From Myrica gale (taxonomy: Eukaryota; Streptophyta; Magnoliopsida; Fagales; Myricaceae), in the NCBI GenBank assembly GCA_963930655.1, contig OZ005609.1:15077001-15141000 (forward strand): a DNA stretch of 64,000 nucleotides. Reading direction: 5' to 3'. Below are positions 25,177-38,700 of this stretch, piece after piece (the stretch's first letter is position 1; each line of letters starts with the position of its first letter). The translations under genes and the position numbers were made by a program. The notes below the pieces were generated by a model, which had not been told where the DNA came from, made no database searches, and saw nothing but the letters and a program-made list of their open reading frames with translations.

Positions 25177-26072
25177 TGATGTGAACCCCGTTATCCCGTA
25201 ACAATCGTTTCTAGAATGGATTCGAAGAGAACCTTGACCCGTTGCTTAGGAAAGCAAGAACCTCGGTATGGTGATGACGCCACAAACGGAGATGAAAATC
25301 CGTTTGATAAGTCGAGTTGAACACCACGGGAAATCCCGATAAGTTCGAGAAGTTCTTCAAAGGACCATAGAGAAATACTCTCACAATTTCATTAATCAAT
25401 GTCTGTTTCAATTACAATGCAAGAGCTCCTATTTAAAGGGCTGAAAATAACAAGGAAATAAATCTAACATAGAAAACCTAATAAAATTCGAAATTAGGCA
25501 AGGAATTAAATCCTAGCTTGCCTAAAACACATAAGACAAATAAGGAAATAAATTTCCTTATTTCCTAACATACTTGGCGCCTAAAACAAAAAGGAAGACT
25601 AAGGAAATAACTCCTTAGTTGCCTAAAACAAAAAGGAAGACTAAGGAAATAACTCCTTAGTTGCCTAAAACAACAACCTATTTAAGGAACTATATTTTGG
25701 ACGTGAACAGTACCAAAATAAACTAAAAAAATATTTTTTATTTGCCTAACTCTAGACCTGGACGTGAACAATACCCAACAAGGAAATTAAATGCTGAACA
25801 AAATAAATAATCAAAAGATTTCAAAAGGAAAGGATTTTGCCCTTAGAATTTCCATGCAATCTGATTCTTCTAGAATAGGCCCAAAATTATCTCTTGACCG
25901 GATCCTTCTAGAAAGTGGATCATCTTTGATGGGCCTCCACGAATGGGCTTGGGCCCATATCTCATGAATGATTTCGTCGAGTACGTTCTTGAACTTCTTG
26001 TCTCGTTCTCTCGTAACCGGCCCTACGAGATCTTGAACTAGCACCTTTGACGCCTTGCTCATATTCTCATCA
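25177..26072 (-). repeat. 3' LTR of the non-autonomous element
   Basis: TG...CA-type ends; direct copy of 28657-29537. It contains an extra copy of a roughly 45-base internal unit (about 25590-25675) that is single in the other LTR, and lacks about 28 bases near its start. Confidence 0.85.
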
Positions 26073-26812
26073 TTCCCCTCCTCTTCAAAGTGATTTGTCC
26101 TGAAATCATCGCAGACATCAAAAAAAATGTCATATGGTGTTTCCTCGGGAATGACAACTTCATTTGCCTGGATATATGGATCCTCATATACTGGCGTCGT
26201 TGTTAATGCTTTGCTTGCCGCCAATGGTAATGCCTCAGGAGCTAACTGATCCTCCATGGAAATTTCCTCCAAGGGTAGCAGGTCGTCAGTGGTGGAATCA
26301 TCATTTTCGGCAGCGATGCAATGATTCTCGTGAGTGACGTTGCTGACATTCTCGGGCGTCCACTCGGATTGGGCTGTTTGTGATTCATCCACCTCCTTGT
26401 AAGATTCCTCCAAGGGTGGTAGATCGTCGGTGGTGGAATCGTTATTGTCGGCCACGATGCAAAAATTCTCGTGAGGTACGTCGCTGACATTCACGGGCTT
26501 CAGCTTGGATTTGTTATGAGCAAACATGAAGTCTATCTCCTTCTCCCACTCAAGGAATTCCTCAAGGAATCCCCCTCTACGGAATTTGGGGACGTTTTGT
26601 GGCTGCTGCTCAAATGAATCCCGACGTTGGTGAAGTTGCTTGATCTCGGATTTGGACTTTTGTGACTCATCCATCTTCTTTTGGTAGTCCGCTACAATCC
26701 GGCGTCCCGGTCTAACACCTTGTCGCTGTTGATGTTCCTTCTTCATTCGATCTAAACTTTGGAGAAGTGGATCAAAGTGCGCATCCAATGTCTTTTCCCA
26801 CTCACGCACCAC
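25811..26812 (-). other. Gag-like acidic frame of the LTR element (fossil)
   Basis: A 333-codon frame begins MVREWEKTLDAHFD, is Glu/Asp/Lys-rich with coiled-coil-like heptads at the start, and carries two tandem similar acidic blocks around CIVADNNDSTTDDLPPLEE and CIAAENDDSTTDDLLPLEE. Its last quarter lies inside the 3' LTR. I do not recognise a standard gag domain or zinc knuckle, so gag-like is an inference from position. Confidence 0.5.
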
Positions 26813-28656
26813 GGCCTCTGATAATTAAACATTTTTGTCACTTTTCTTACTCTTAATATAGTGAGTTAAGTGAGTGTAAGTGTTAAACGAATGGAATTTC
26901 TTTAAGAAAAATGTTTAAGTATTTTTAGCATGTGAAATATCTCCTTTATCTCTAATGGGCTTTTGAAACCTAAATCACAGGCAAAAACACACGGAGCTCA
27001 GTCCAGCCCAACTTCAATAAGGGTTCTCGCTCGAGCGGAGATCGAGCAGTGATCGAGCATAAAGTCTTTGCCTGAAAGCATCCAAAAGCACTCGAGCGTT
27101 TTTACGAGCGAACGTTGAGCGTAAAGCCTCTGTATGAAATCAACTCATGGCGCTCGAGCGGTGATCAAGCGTTGGTGAGGCGTTAATTCTCTGTCAAATT
27201 TTTTGTCTGAAAGAAGACGAGGGCGCTCGAGCGGAACATCGAGCGGGGGTTGAGCGCTGCGTATAATCTGCACTCGGGGCAATTTTGGAAAAGTAGATCA
27301 AGTTGGTTATAACAACTTGCCCAGCTGGAAAATACTCGACGGTTACAGTGAGCAGCGGAATGGGCACTATAAAGGAGAAAAGCAAGGAGAGAATGGGGAA
27401 CACCGAATCTGCTGAGGGGTTTGGCTATATATTCGGGTGTTTCTTCTGGTGGAGGAGTCTTCCTTTTTGGCTCTGTTTTCTTCTTTATTTTCACGTTTTT
27501 CCTTCTTGTTTTTCCATTCTCGGTTTTTCAAGTCTCGTAAGCAACATTTCATTTACAATGCCAATGATTGTTTTCTTTTGTGGATTTTTACCTTAGAAGA
27601 TGGTTGGCTAAGTTTTAATACTTGGGTTATGGGTTAATTTCTTTTAGTTTCATGATGTTCTTGCCTCTTGTTGGATGTTCAATGTTCACCTACTGAAATC
27701 GAGTGTTTGAAGAGAGATGTATCTTGAATAGCTTGATTTATTTCTTGTTTTGCTGTTGACGTAAGGCACAACAAAATCTTGATTTAGTTAAGTATTTTCA
27801 TTACCATATGTTACGTGATCTTGGTTGTTTGGAGAATGTTGATTTATGGCAGAAGAGTAACGAAAAGAAAAGGTAGAACATGTAGAAATAAAGGTTAATT
27901 AACCTGTACCCTAAGTGTTTGTTAAAATTACTCTATTAAGTCATTTCCCTTTTACCTTTTGATTAGATTTATTATTTTTGTTCCTCATTAATATTTTGAT
28001 CTTCACATCTCAAAATACCTTCATCAACCCGATTTTCACATATACAGAAAACCCCAAAAATACTTTTACATAGTATTTTCTTTTCATTAGCAATAATAGC
28101 TTACAAATACTTTGATACTCTTTTGTCCCTGTGGAATACGATCTTGGACTTATCCTTGTTACAACTTGACACTTCTACACTTGGAAGCATTTCCGTAGTC
28201 GCATCAGCCTCCATAAACGATTTTGAAAGAAACCCACTTGTAGCCTCTTTGGGAACGTTCTTATCATGGTTGTGAGGCATGGTTGCTGCAGAAGCAATGT
28301 TAGAAACAAGAAAGAAAAAAAAAAACAAGGACCTCCCAAGTCTCTCCCTTACGTGTTCACTCAAGGATGTAAATCACTCTTCACTCGTGTTTCACTCAAA
28401 GTAATATGGCTTTTGGGTGAGGTGAAGTTCAAACTAAACGGATATCTAAATAAATAGAATTTTCGGAATTTTTTTTTTGGAAATTCGGCTAAGTAAAGAT
28501 AGATGGTGTGAACCAAATTAGAGAAGAGAAAAAAAAACAATGACGAAATTTTGAAAGATAGGCAAAGGATGTGTGACAGGTTGAAGAAGAAACAAAGGAA
28601 CGAAAACAAATAAAGGATAGGCAAACCCGAACTAGAACCAAAGCTTTGATACAAAA

Positions 28657-29537
28657 TGATGTGAACCCCGTTATCCCGTAACGAGACCCAACAACTATAG
28701 GGAACCCAAGATCGTTTCTAGAATGGATTCGAAGAGAACCTCGACCCGTTGCTTAGGAAAGCAAGAACCTCGGTATGGTGATGACGCCACAAACGGAGAT
28801 GAAAATCCGTTTGATAAGTCGAGTTGAACGCCACGGGAAATCCCGATAAGTTCGAGAAGTTCTTCAAAGAACCATAGAGAAATACTCTCACAATTTCATT
28901 AATCAATGTCTGTTTCAATTACAATGCAAGAGCTCCTATTTAAAGGGCTGAAAATAACAAGGAAATAAATCTAACATAGAAAACCTAATAAAATTCGAAA
29001 TTAGGCAAGGAATTAAATCCTAGCTTGCCTAAAACACATAAGACAAATAAGGAAATAAATTTCCTTATTTCCTAACATACCTGGCGCCTAAAACAAAAAG
29101 GAAGACTAAGGAAATAACTCCTTAGTTGCCTAAAACAACAACCTATTTAAGGAACTATATTTTGGACGTGAAAAGTACCAAAATAAACTAAAGAAATATT
29201 CTTTATTTGCCTAACTCTAGACCTGGACGTGAACAATACCCAACAAGGAAATTAAATGCTGAACAAAATAAATAATCAAAAGATTTCAAAAGGAAAGGAT
29301 TTTGCCCTTAGAATTTCCATGCAATCTGATTCTTCTAGAATAGGCCCAAAATTATCTCTTGACCGGATCCTTCTATAAAGTGGATCATCTTTGATGGGCC
29401 TCCACGAATGGGCTTGGGCCCATATCTCATGAATGATTTCGTCGAGTACGTTCTTGAACTTCTTGTCTCGTTCTCTCGTAACCGGCCCTACGAGATCTTG
29501 AACTAGCACCTTTGACGCCTTGCTCATATTCTCATCA
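28657..29537 (-). repeat. 5' LTR of the non-autonomous element
   Basis: Direct copy of 25177-26072; the minus-strand 5' end is at 29537, and the primer-binding site lies just beyond its 28657 end. Confidence 0.85.
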
Positions 29538-29575
29538 GGGGAACTCGGTAGAAGCGATTTACAGTACTAGCAGCG

Positions 29576-29757
29576 GGCATGTTTGTTTGCTCAAAAATTT
29601 GGGGCTCCAAAAATTCCAACCAAACAAACATACTTTACAATTTTCAACTTTTACACGTACACTTCAAACTTTTCACAAACTCCAATAAAGTTCAACTTCA
29701 AAAAATTCCCAAAAATTTAGGAATATTCTCCAAAATTTTGGTAAACAAACAACCTTA
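29576..29757. mobile_element. MITE, same family as 47508-47685
   Basis: The left end reads GGGCATGTTTGTTTGCTC and the right end CCAAAATTTTGGTAAACAAAC, which pair imperfectly. The interior (words ACTTTTACACGTACACTTC, CACAAACTCCAATAAA) matches a second copy between GUN1 and the glycine-rich gene. The target duplication is unclear. Confidence 0.55.
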
Positions 29758-30144
29758 TTTCCGCCTCTCTAGCTTCACAAAAAACCCCCTACATAAAATT
29801 CAAAATGAGTCTTTTCCTCTTCCTCTCCCGCCTCTTTACTATTAAAACAATGACAAGACGGTTCAATGTCACGATAAACTTTGAAGAAATTAATAGGCTC
29901 ACTAACTAATTCTCTATTTAAGTTGTGATTTTTTTTACGGAAATAATGATTTGAATCGTTGAGTGTACGCTTAAAGTACACTTTCAAATACTTCCGGCTC
30001 ACTTAACTATTTGGTGGGTTAATTTGCTCCTATTTCACTTGGGAAATAGCAAGAGTCAAACTGTGTCTACCAGTCCACTCTTAAAGGCCAAAAAAAAAAC
30101 TTGAAAATTATGGGAATAAAGTATTACTGCACATATAAAATATC
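29758..30144. other. AT-rich DNA between MITE and copia element
   Basis: No gene or repeat boundary is recognised here. Confidence 0.4.
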
Positions 30145-30149
30145 ACAAA

Positions 30150-30417
30150 TGTTGTAAAACTAAATAGCAATACGATCTAGAAAGCATAACAAAGAGAGAG
30201 AGAAATAGTTCTTCAGGAACTATGATGTATTCTGAAATATTGTTGTATATTTAATATATTTCAAGACTCATTTATATAGGCATATGGCCATACATAGAAT
30301 TAAAAGGAATTTAAATGGAATTTAAAAGGTATATAATGGTGGAAAAACTAATGGCTGGGGATAATAAAAAGGTGCAACAGTCATCCATAATAACCCATAA
30401 TTATAATATTCATAACA
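30150..30417 (-). repeat. 3' LTR of the copia element
   Basis: On the minus strand it starts TGTTATGAATATTA. It is a direct copy of 35095-35365. Confidence 0.85.
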
Positions 30418-33400
30418 CTCCCCCTTGGATGACCATACACAGTGAATATGCCTCGTTAAAACTTTGTCAAGGAAAAATACAGTGGGAAAAAATCATTGGC
30501 AAAGGAACAAGAGTACATTATTCGTGTGTACCTTTGAGTGATAGCATATTACCTCATTAAAACCTTGCAAAGGAAAAACCAATGGGACAAAACCTTATCA
30601 AAAGAAAAAGAGTACAATATATACCAATATAGAAAACTCCCCCTAAAAAAGACGACTAGCTTCGTGATGAAAGATCTTTGAGACGTCGCATTCTAATGTT
30701 GTGCACAATCTTATTGAATATTTGCAGTCGAAAATGATTTGGAGAATAAATTTGTCAAATTGTTACTTGAACGTATATGCTTGACATCAATTTCACTTAT
30801 CTCCTGGAGTTCATGCGTATAAAAGAATTTAGGTGAAATATGCTTGGTTCTATCACCTTTAATGTAACCACATCTAATCTGTGTAATGCAAGCATCATTG
30901 CCTTCATACAAAATTGTCGAATTGTCTTTAACTTATCGAAGACCACATTTTTCTTGAATATGTTGAATCACTGATTTCAGCAAAACACATTCTCAGCTTG
31001 CCTCATGAATTGCAATTATTTTAGAGTGATTCGAAGATGTAGCATATATTGTTTGCTTGACATATCTCCATGAAATGACAGTACCTCCATAGCTAAATAA
31101 ATATCTAGTTTGCGATCGTCCTTTATGTGGATCAGATAAATAGCCTGCATCTGCAAAAACCAACTAACTGAGCAGTTGATTCTTTTGGATAATATAATCC
31201 CATGTTAGTGGTGCCTTGGAGATAACGTAATACTTGTTTGACTCCATTCCAATGTCTCCAAGTTGGTGAAGAATTATATCTGGCAAGCAAATACTATATC
31301 AGGACGAGTGCAATTTGCAAGGTACATTAAGGCACCAACTGCACTGAGATATGGTACTTCAGGACCAAGAATCTCTTCTTCTTCGTCTTTAGGACGAAAT
31401 GAATCTTTCTTCACATCTAGTGACCACACAACCATTGGAGTACTCAAAGGATGAGCTTTTATCCATATAAAAGTGCTTCAAGACTTTTTCAGTATATGTC
31501 TATTGATAGACAAAAATTCCACTTGGAAAATGCTCAAGCTGCAGGGTGAGACAAAATTTACTTTTTTCAACTTCATTTCAAATTCGCTTTTTAAACAATT
31601 TGCAATCTTTGTGAACTCTGCTAGAGTCCCCACAAGATTTAAATGATCAACATATACTGCAATAATTACGAATCTGGATTCCGATTTCTTGATTAAAAAC
31701 ACACGAGCAAAATATATTATTCTCATATCTTTGCTTCTAGAGGTATTCACTAAGATGATGATACCACATGCGTTCGGATTGTTTTAACTCATACAAAGAT
31801 TTTTGCAACTTGATAGAGTACATGCTTTTGGATGTAGAATTAAATGCTTCAGACATTTTAAATCCTTCAGAGATTTTCATGTATATATCATGGTCTAATG
31901 AACCATATAAGTATGCAGTCACGACATACATTAATCACATATATAATCTTTATGTAACTATTAAGCTGATTAAAAATCTGAACGCAATTAAATCGATTAT
32001 AGGAGAATAAGTCTCTTTATAATAAATCCGGGGTCTCTACGAGAAACCTTGTGTGACAAGTCATGCTTTATATCTCACAACTTCATTTTTCTCTTTACGT
32101 TTTCGCACAAATACCCACTTATATCCAACAAGCATGACATCTTCAAGTGTCTGGACTACAGGTCCAAATACTTCACGTTTAGCTAGAGAGTTTAAGTCTG
32201 CTTGGATTGCTTCTTTCCACGTTGGCTAATCATTTCTACGTCGACAACAATTTTGTTTCTATCCAACATTTCTCATGTACTTAAATAATGTATTGATATC
32301 TCATTATTTTCAGGCACCTTTTCCTCTTTAGGAGTTATCTTTTCGGGAGCTGCTAGATAACGTCAAATTATTCCATGTAATCTCACGTCGTGATTCAGGT
32401 AACGACTTTTTACCACCCAATGGCGAAAAAATGATCTAATCAAAATGACAGTCATCAAAATGTTTTCTTTTTTAAATGTCACCAGCTAATGGTTCAAGAT
32501 ATCTAATAATGGATGGAGAATCAAAACCAACATAAATACCAAGTCTACGTCGAGGACCCATTTTAGTGCGTTGAGTGGGTGAAATATGAACATAGACAGT
32601 AGAACCAAAAATTCGAAGATGAGAGATATTTAGAGGTTGACCAAAAGAGTTGAAGATGAGAATATTTATGATAAGCAACGGGTCTAATCCATACCAGCGA
32701 TGCAACATGTAAAATAGTATGTCCCTAAGCAGAAACTGGTAACTTTGTTCTCATAAGCAAAGGTCGAGCAATTAACTGAACTCTTTTTATGACAGATTTA
32801 GCTAAACCATTTTGAGTATGAACATGAGGAACAAAATATTCAAAATCAATTCCAACAGATACACAATAGCTATTAAAAGCTTGAGATGAAAATTCAGCAG
32901 CATTATCTAATCGAATGTTCTTAATAGGATGATCAGGAAATTGTGCTTTTAATCTAATAATTTGAGCAAGAAGTCGAGCAAATGCAACATTTCGAGTAGA
33001 GAGAAGGCAAACATGTGACAATCTAGTAGATGTATTCATTAAAACCATGAAATATCTAAATGGTCCACATGAGGGATCAATTGGTCTACAAATATCTCAC
33101 TGAATTCTTTGTAAAAATGAAGGAGACTCAACAACTACTTTTGAGAGAGATGATTTAATAATAAATTTTCCTTGAGAACATGAACTGTAAGAATAATCAC
33201 TTGGTAAAAGAATCTTTTGATTCTGGAAAGGATGTCCGTGTGAGTTCTCAATAATTCAAGGTATCATTATAGATCCTGGATGTCCAAGTCGATCATGCCA
33301 AAGCATAAATGTCTTTGGATTAGAGAACTTCTGGTGCGTCCTGCACTTCTGTTGCATTAGAATATTTGATTCAACTATTATTATGGTTGTATAATATAAT

Positions 33401-35094
33401 CCGAAAGAGAAAGCAGACAGTTTTTCTAGTATGAGCTTCTGGCCCGATACTCTAGAGGTAATATAAATAAATTTGTCACTGTCTTCATTATTAGTTTTAA
33501 TGTGACAACCATTGAGACGTATGTCATTAAATCTGAGTAAATTTCTTCTAAATTTCTTCCAGAACCTGATATAGTGTTGACACATGCAGTAGATAATGTT
33601 AAGTATTGAAAATATTTTTTCTCTTTCAAGATTGTATGCGTTGTTGCGCTGTCTACCAGACAAAAATCATTCTCTCGACCATCTTGGAGTGAATCAATGC
33701 ATTAGATTAATCCATGTTGTTTCACACATATAAAATATATATATTAATCATCATTAACACATAAGATTATGATAAGAAAGTTATAATATTTTATTCATCA
33801 TGAAAAGAATACATTAATTTATTCCAACATTTTCCGTAAAGTTCTAACATTTTATTTCATCATAAAGAAAATACATTAATTTATGAGAACATTTCCATCA
33901 CCAATCAAATGATCAATTTTTCCAGTAGGATCTTCAAAGAAATTGGAAACATCAAGATGAGTAACATCAACTCCATCAAAACTATCAAGAAAGATATTAT
34001 GATGAACAAAATTTGTTTCTTTTCCTTTCCCATTCAAAGAGGCTTGGTACAGATCAACCAAGTGTTTTGACGTAAGACAAGTACGAGACCAATGCTCATT
34101 CATCCCACACCGATAGCATTTTTCTTCGTAAATCTTTGACGGTTTATTCGACAACCCTTTGTCTTTTTCTTGTTTGAAATTTACCCACTTCTGGTGTTGA
34201 AGAATCGTTATTCCACTTTTGGTAGTGTTGTTTTTCCATTTTATTCTTTCCCGAACCACGACCACGATTGCAGTTCTTTTTCTAAAAATATGTCTCATTC
34301 ACTTCAGGGAGTGAGACTCCATTCGCTTCAGGGAATGGTTGAGAACCAGTTGGTCGGGACTGATGATTTTTCATCAAAAGCTCATTATTTTGTTTAGCCA
34401 CAAGAAGACAAGAAATTAGTTCAGAATATTTCGTGAACTTTCGCTGTTGATATTGTTGCTGCAGGAGCATATTCGAGGCATGAAAAGTAGTGAATATTTT
34501 CTCCAACATGTCTTCTCCATTGACATTTTCTCCACACAGGATTAACTGTGAAATGATTTTGAACAAAACAAATTATACTCACAAACAGATTTAAAATATT
34601 GTAACTCAGGTGCATCCAATTATATCGAGCTTTGGGGAGGATTACAAACTTATGGTGCTCATATCTCTCAGATTTCAATTCTTCATGGAGATGATGACGT
34701 AAGAAAATAATTGCTTTGGCGTGATCCAACAGGGATGTATCATTTTCCTCTTGAATAGTATTTCCAAGATTCTTAGCATCAAGATGAATTTCAGCATCAA
34801 AGACCCATGATAGATAATTGTTGCCCGAAATATCAAGAGTTACGATTCTAGTTTTGCAAGATTCTACATGATCTATAACAAGCAACAAAGGAATAAGTTT
34901 CTAATCCAATTACACAAATCAACAACTAAGAAAATGTCAAATCGAATAAACTTACCACAATCTTGTGAAATGATATAAAAATATGCAACTTCCTTTGACT
35001 TCAAGATTGAACATTTTGCAACAAGAAACTACACGTCCTTCTTTTGTAATTTCAATACTTCCTTCACGATCGGTAGAACTTCGTGCTGGTATCG

Positions 35095-35365
35095 TATTGT
35101 AAAATTAGAGAACAAACGATCTAGAAAGCGTAACAAAGAGTGAAAGAGATAAATAGTTCTTCAAGAACTATGATGTATTCTAAAATATTATTGTGTATGT
35201 AATAGATCTCAAGACCCATTTATATAGGCATAGGGTCATACATAGATTTAAAAGGAATTAAAATAGAATTAAAATGGTACATAATGGTGGGAAAACTAAC
35301 GGTTGAGGATAATAATAAGGTGTAACGGTCATCCATAATAACCTATAATTATAATATTCATAACA
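35095..35365 (-). repeat. 5' LTR of the copia element
   Basis: Partner of 30150-30417. On its internal side lies the 'cagcacgaag' sequence usual beside copia LTRs of this class. Confidence 0.85.
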
Positions 35366-35370
35366 ACAAA

Positions 35371-35721
35371 GGTTTCTTTTCGTTGTTATTAATGGATTTA
35401 TCAGTTACCCAAAAAAAAGGATTTTTGCCATAGGGTCATATGATTGTCCCTTTCCACCTTGGTTGGTTGAATTGGCATAAAGAAATAAGGCAAATTGGAT
35501 AGTTTAAGGGTTAATTACAATTTCTCCACTCAAACAACCACCCGATTCTCAAATACCCTCACAATTTTTAACTCGTTGAAATTCACCCTCACAAACTATA
35601 CTTCTCGTTGCAAGTTCATCCCCCAACCTACTGAAGTTGTTATATCGAACGGTTTCTATCTCGTGTAACAGACACGTGACTTTCTCCTTACGTGAAAAGA
35701 TACAAAATTGTGAGTCTAAAT
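35371..35721. other. Intergenic DNA with MITE-like text
   Basis: At about 35505-35720 the words GGGTTAATTACAATTTCTCC and CACCCTCACAAACTA resemble plant MITEs. No clean terminal repeat or gene was found. Confidence 0.35.
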
Positions 35722-38700
35722 AACAACCCAAGAGGAGGGTGAATTGAGTTTATCAAAAACTTGTCCATTTTTCAATAAAAACACAGACATGAAATTATAT
35801 TCTTTTTAACACTTATAGATACAAATGTGAAGGAGCTTAATACAAGGTAAATATCAAAAATTAAAGATAAAGCCTAAAATATCTTAAGTATGGATATGGA
35901 ACGAAAAATGAAAGAGATAGAGTTAGAGAGATGACACCGTAGTTTTTAGGTGGTTCGACCAAACACGTGCCTACGTCCACCCTAAGGCTATTGACTTCCT
36001 TGGGCTTCCTCCACTATTCTCCAAACAGCAAATACACCTTAGCTTCTCGAGTTCTAAGGAACATTTACAAAGTGTTTTTTCGAGCGTACACTTTAACTCA
36101 CTCTCACAAATCCTCACAACCTAGAGGATTTCTTCTACTCTCACAAGTAGGATCAAGTGTTTTCCCAACACTCAATGTTTTACAATGGATGGGTACAATA
36201 AGGACTGACTCTTTTAGCCGAATATGCAAGTGTAAAGTGTTGGCTTTTGTCCTGAAAACTAGGACTCACATAAAGCTCAATAGAGTGCGAGAAGATAAGA
36301 TTTTCAAAGGAAATCCACAGTTTAGAAGATGTGAGTACAAACCTTTTTGGTAGATACGGTTTTCCCTCTTCTTTAAAGCACTTTTTCTCTCCAGAAGTTA
36401 GGGCAAAGAATGATTGCAAGTGTGTTCCCTTTTCTTTAAGAAACTTCTCTCCCTTTGAAGACTAAGTTGTCAATGATGAGCAAAAGGAGAAGATTTGACA
36501 ATGAAAGCTCCGGACTTGAAGGAATCAACAAATGGATTTATTTGGCTCTTGGCTTTTTCTCTCTCTAGATGTTGCTATGATGATCGAGCTCTCTCTTCTT
36601 TCTCTCTCCATCTCATTCTTCTTATAGCTCTTAGGTCTTCAACGGTCATAAAGAGTCTTCTTGTAAAGTTTGAGAGTCATTGGAGGTCATTTGAGATCAT
36701 TTGGAGACTTTTTGGATCAATTGGCGTCACTCTAGGAAAACTGCAAATTCGCACTATGTGTCGACATCATGTTTTCATCTCTCGGGAGACAGTGCAATGT
36801 GTCGGCACATTGAACACTTAGTGTGAAAATGCTGTCAATAATGAAATTTTACATTCTGGAGTTGGGCTCTCGGGTGTAAGTGCAATGTCTCGACTCTTAG
36901 TCTTCAATGTGTTAACACCATGAATTCAAGATTTTGGAGTAAGTGCAATGTGTCGACACCATCACTCAATATGTCGACACTTATAAGTGCTGGAGAGTTT
37001 TTCAGCAAATTGAAAGTGTTCAATCCATTCCAAAACTTCTGTAAACACCTACAATGTGAAAAATTGATTTTATTAACTTATGTAAAGGTGTTCAAGTGCA
37101 CTTAGAAATTTTTTTTTGAGAAAACCTCAATCTTTTGAAATATATCTTAGAAAATAGTTGATTGACAAAGTAAAATCAAAAGTTTTCAATAACTTAGAAA
37201 CTTTTGTTATCATCAAAATTTGGTTTGTTTTACAAAAACAACCTTGGGCTAACAATCTCCCCCTTTTTGATGATGACAAAACCATTTTAAAAACAAAAAT
37301 TTGCTAACAAATATAAAAGCTCCACCTGAGAACAAGCATGAGTTTTTTCATGACATTTTTAGCAAAAAAGACTTTAAGATTTTACAAAAAATTTGCAAGA
37401 GTTACCTTTGTAAATAGAGGTTTCCCAAAATTTTAGAACATGAAAGAGCACTTCTATAAACTTCCTCCAAACTTTCTAAACTTTCAATGTACCATCAGAA
37501 CACAAGACTTCATATTAATACAAATAGAAAGTTAGGAGTACTACTTGTGAATCAAATCTCAATTTTCCACAATGAAATGCAAAGAGATAAGCACTTCTCA
37601 AATCCTTATAAATACCAATGAGATAATCAATAGATATGAGCACAACCAAATAATCCATTGGAGACAAATAAAATATCAGAGATATGCATAGATAAGACAA
37701 GTTAAGTAAGTGATCAGCCAATCATCAAAATGAAATGTCCTCATTAAGAGTTGGGAAGTCAACATAATACTTATAAATTTCTCCCCATAATTCTTCTAAT
37801 TTCCCCCCTTTTGGCATCTTTAAAAATAGGATAAGGGGAGGGCAAGAGCAGTTGACTATTTAGGTGGAGTCTATGTAGTGGAGGTAAAAATGTTTGGATT
37901 TCTTGATAGAAAGAGGAGGGTACTCAATCGCAAAGTGCTTCAGCCAGTCCATCCAAGTTGTGGAGAACCAATACGTCCATTTCAATACATGAGGCCTAAG
38001 ATTTCTATCAGTTTCCATATGCACCTATGTTGCCTTTATAACATCCTCAGCTGGAGATTTGACATAAGCTTGAAGCTCAGTAGAAGTGGAAGCGAACTCA
38101 TCAACAATATTATGAATCAAATTACTAGCCACATGGATGTTGTTGCTGACTTGATGCATAAGACCCCTCATAACCTTATCAAGAGTCCCAAAACACTCTG
38201 TATGCACACCAAACAGCTTCGTAATATCTTCAAATCCCATTTTCATACTAGTGGTCATGTCCTTCATATTCTTACTCAAGCTCTTTTGTTCTTTCTCTAT
38301 CTCAGCCGTGGAAGCTTCAAGTTGACTTAGGTGAGGCTCATGAGAACTAGCAGTAGGAAAAAAATGGAAGATGATCCAATTTGTAGTGAGGGAAGAGAAA
38401 TATGAGTTTGTCACCCATATGAGTCCTAGTTTTTATTGGGAATTCTTTCAGTGTCAGCCTCTTTCTAATCCTCATCATCTTCCTCAGAATCTGAAGCCCC
38501 TTCACCTCATTTCTAAGGTGTCACCACACTTTTCTTTACCCATTCTCCATCATCATTTTGAACCAAACCCATCAATCAAAGGGTTTCTTGTTATAATCCG
38601 TGGAGTCTTTGAATTTTTCTCTGATTTTTCCAGTCAAATCAACTTCAAGAGCGTGAAACATATGAGTGAAAAATATCCCATAAGGGAGCCCTTGCTTTTG

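Larger units (their letters stand above)
25177..29537 (-). mobile_element. Non-autonomous LTR retrotransposon (gag-like frame, no pol), structurally whole fossil
   Basis: Two long terminal repeats (25177-26072 and 28657-29537) are flanked by a 5-base target duplication GGGGA (25172-25176 and 29538-29542). On the minus strand the 5' LTR ends CATCA; next to it is a primer-binding site resembling the initiator-Met type (TGTATCAAAGCTTTGG, about 28638-28653). A polypurine tract (GAAGAGGAGGGGAA) abuts the 3' LTR at 26073. The interior has one 333-codon frame and no protease, integrase, RT or RNase H. The ends look whole, but the element would depend on another for its enzymes. The LTRs differ by roughly 1% by eye plus two length differences, so the insertion is young. 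The lineage is not certain; Ty3-like is a guess. Confidence 0.85.
30150..35365 (-). mobile_element. Ty1/copia LTR retrotransposon, broken fossil
   Basis: LTRs of about 270 bases (30150-30417 and 35095-35365) are flanked by a 5-base target duplication ACAAA (30145-30149 and 35366-35370). A polypurine tract lies at 30418-30426 next to the 3' LTR. In minus-strand order the interior shows a gag region with a CCHC knuckle (about 34890-33880), a GAG-pre-integrase segment ending LWHDRLGHPG and an integrase core (about 33660-32470), reverse transcriptase (about 31930-31480) and RNase H (about 30910-30710). This order, with integrase before RT, is that of Ty1/copia. The coding region is broken in many places, probably more than ten, and the LTRs differ by well over 10% by eye, so the insertion is old. 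Confidence 0.92.

Noticed and set aside
25177-29537. Segmental duplication of host DNA as explanation of the 0.88-kb direct repeat
   Set aside because: TG...CA-type ends, GGGGA target duplication, primer site and polypurine tract identify the copies as LTRs.
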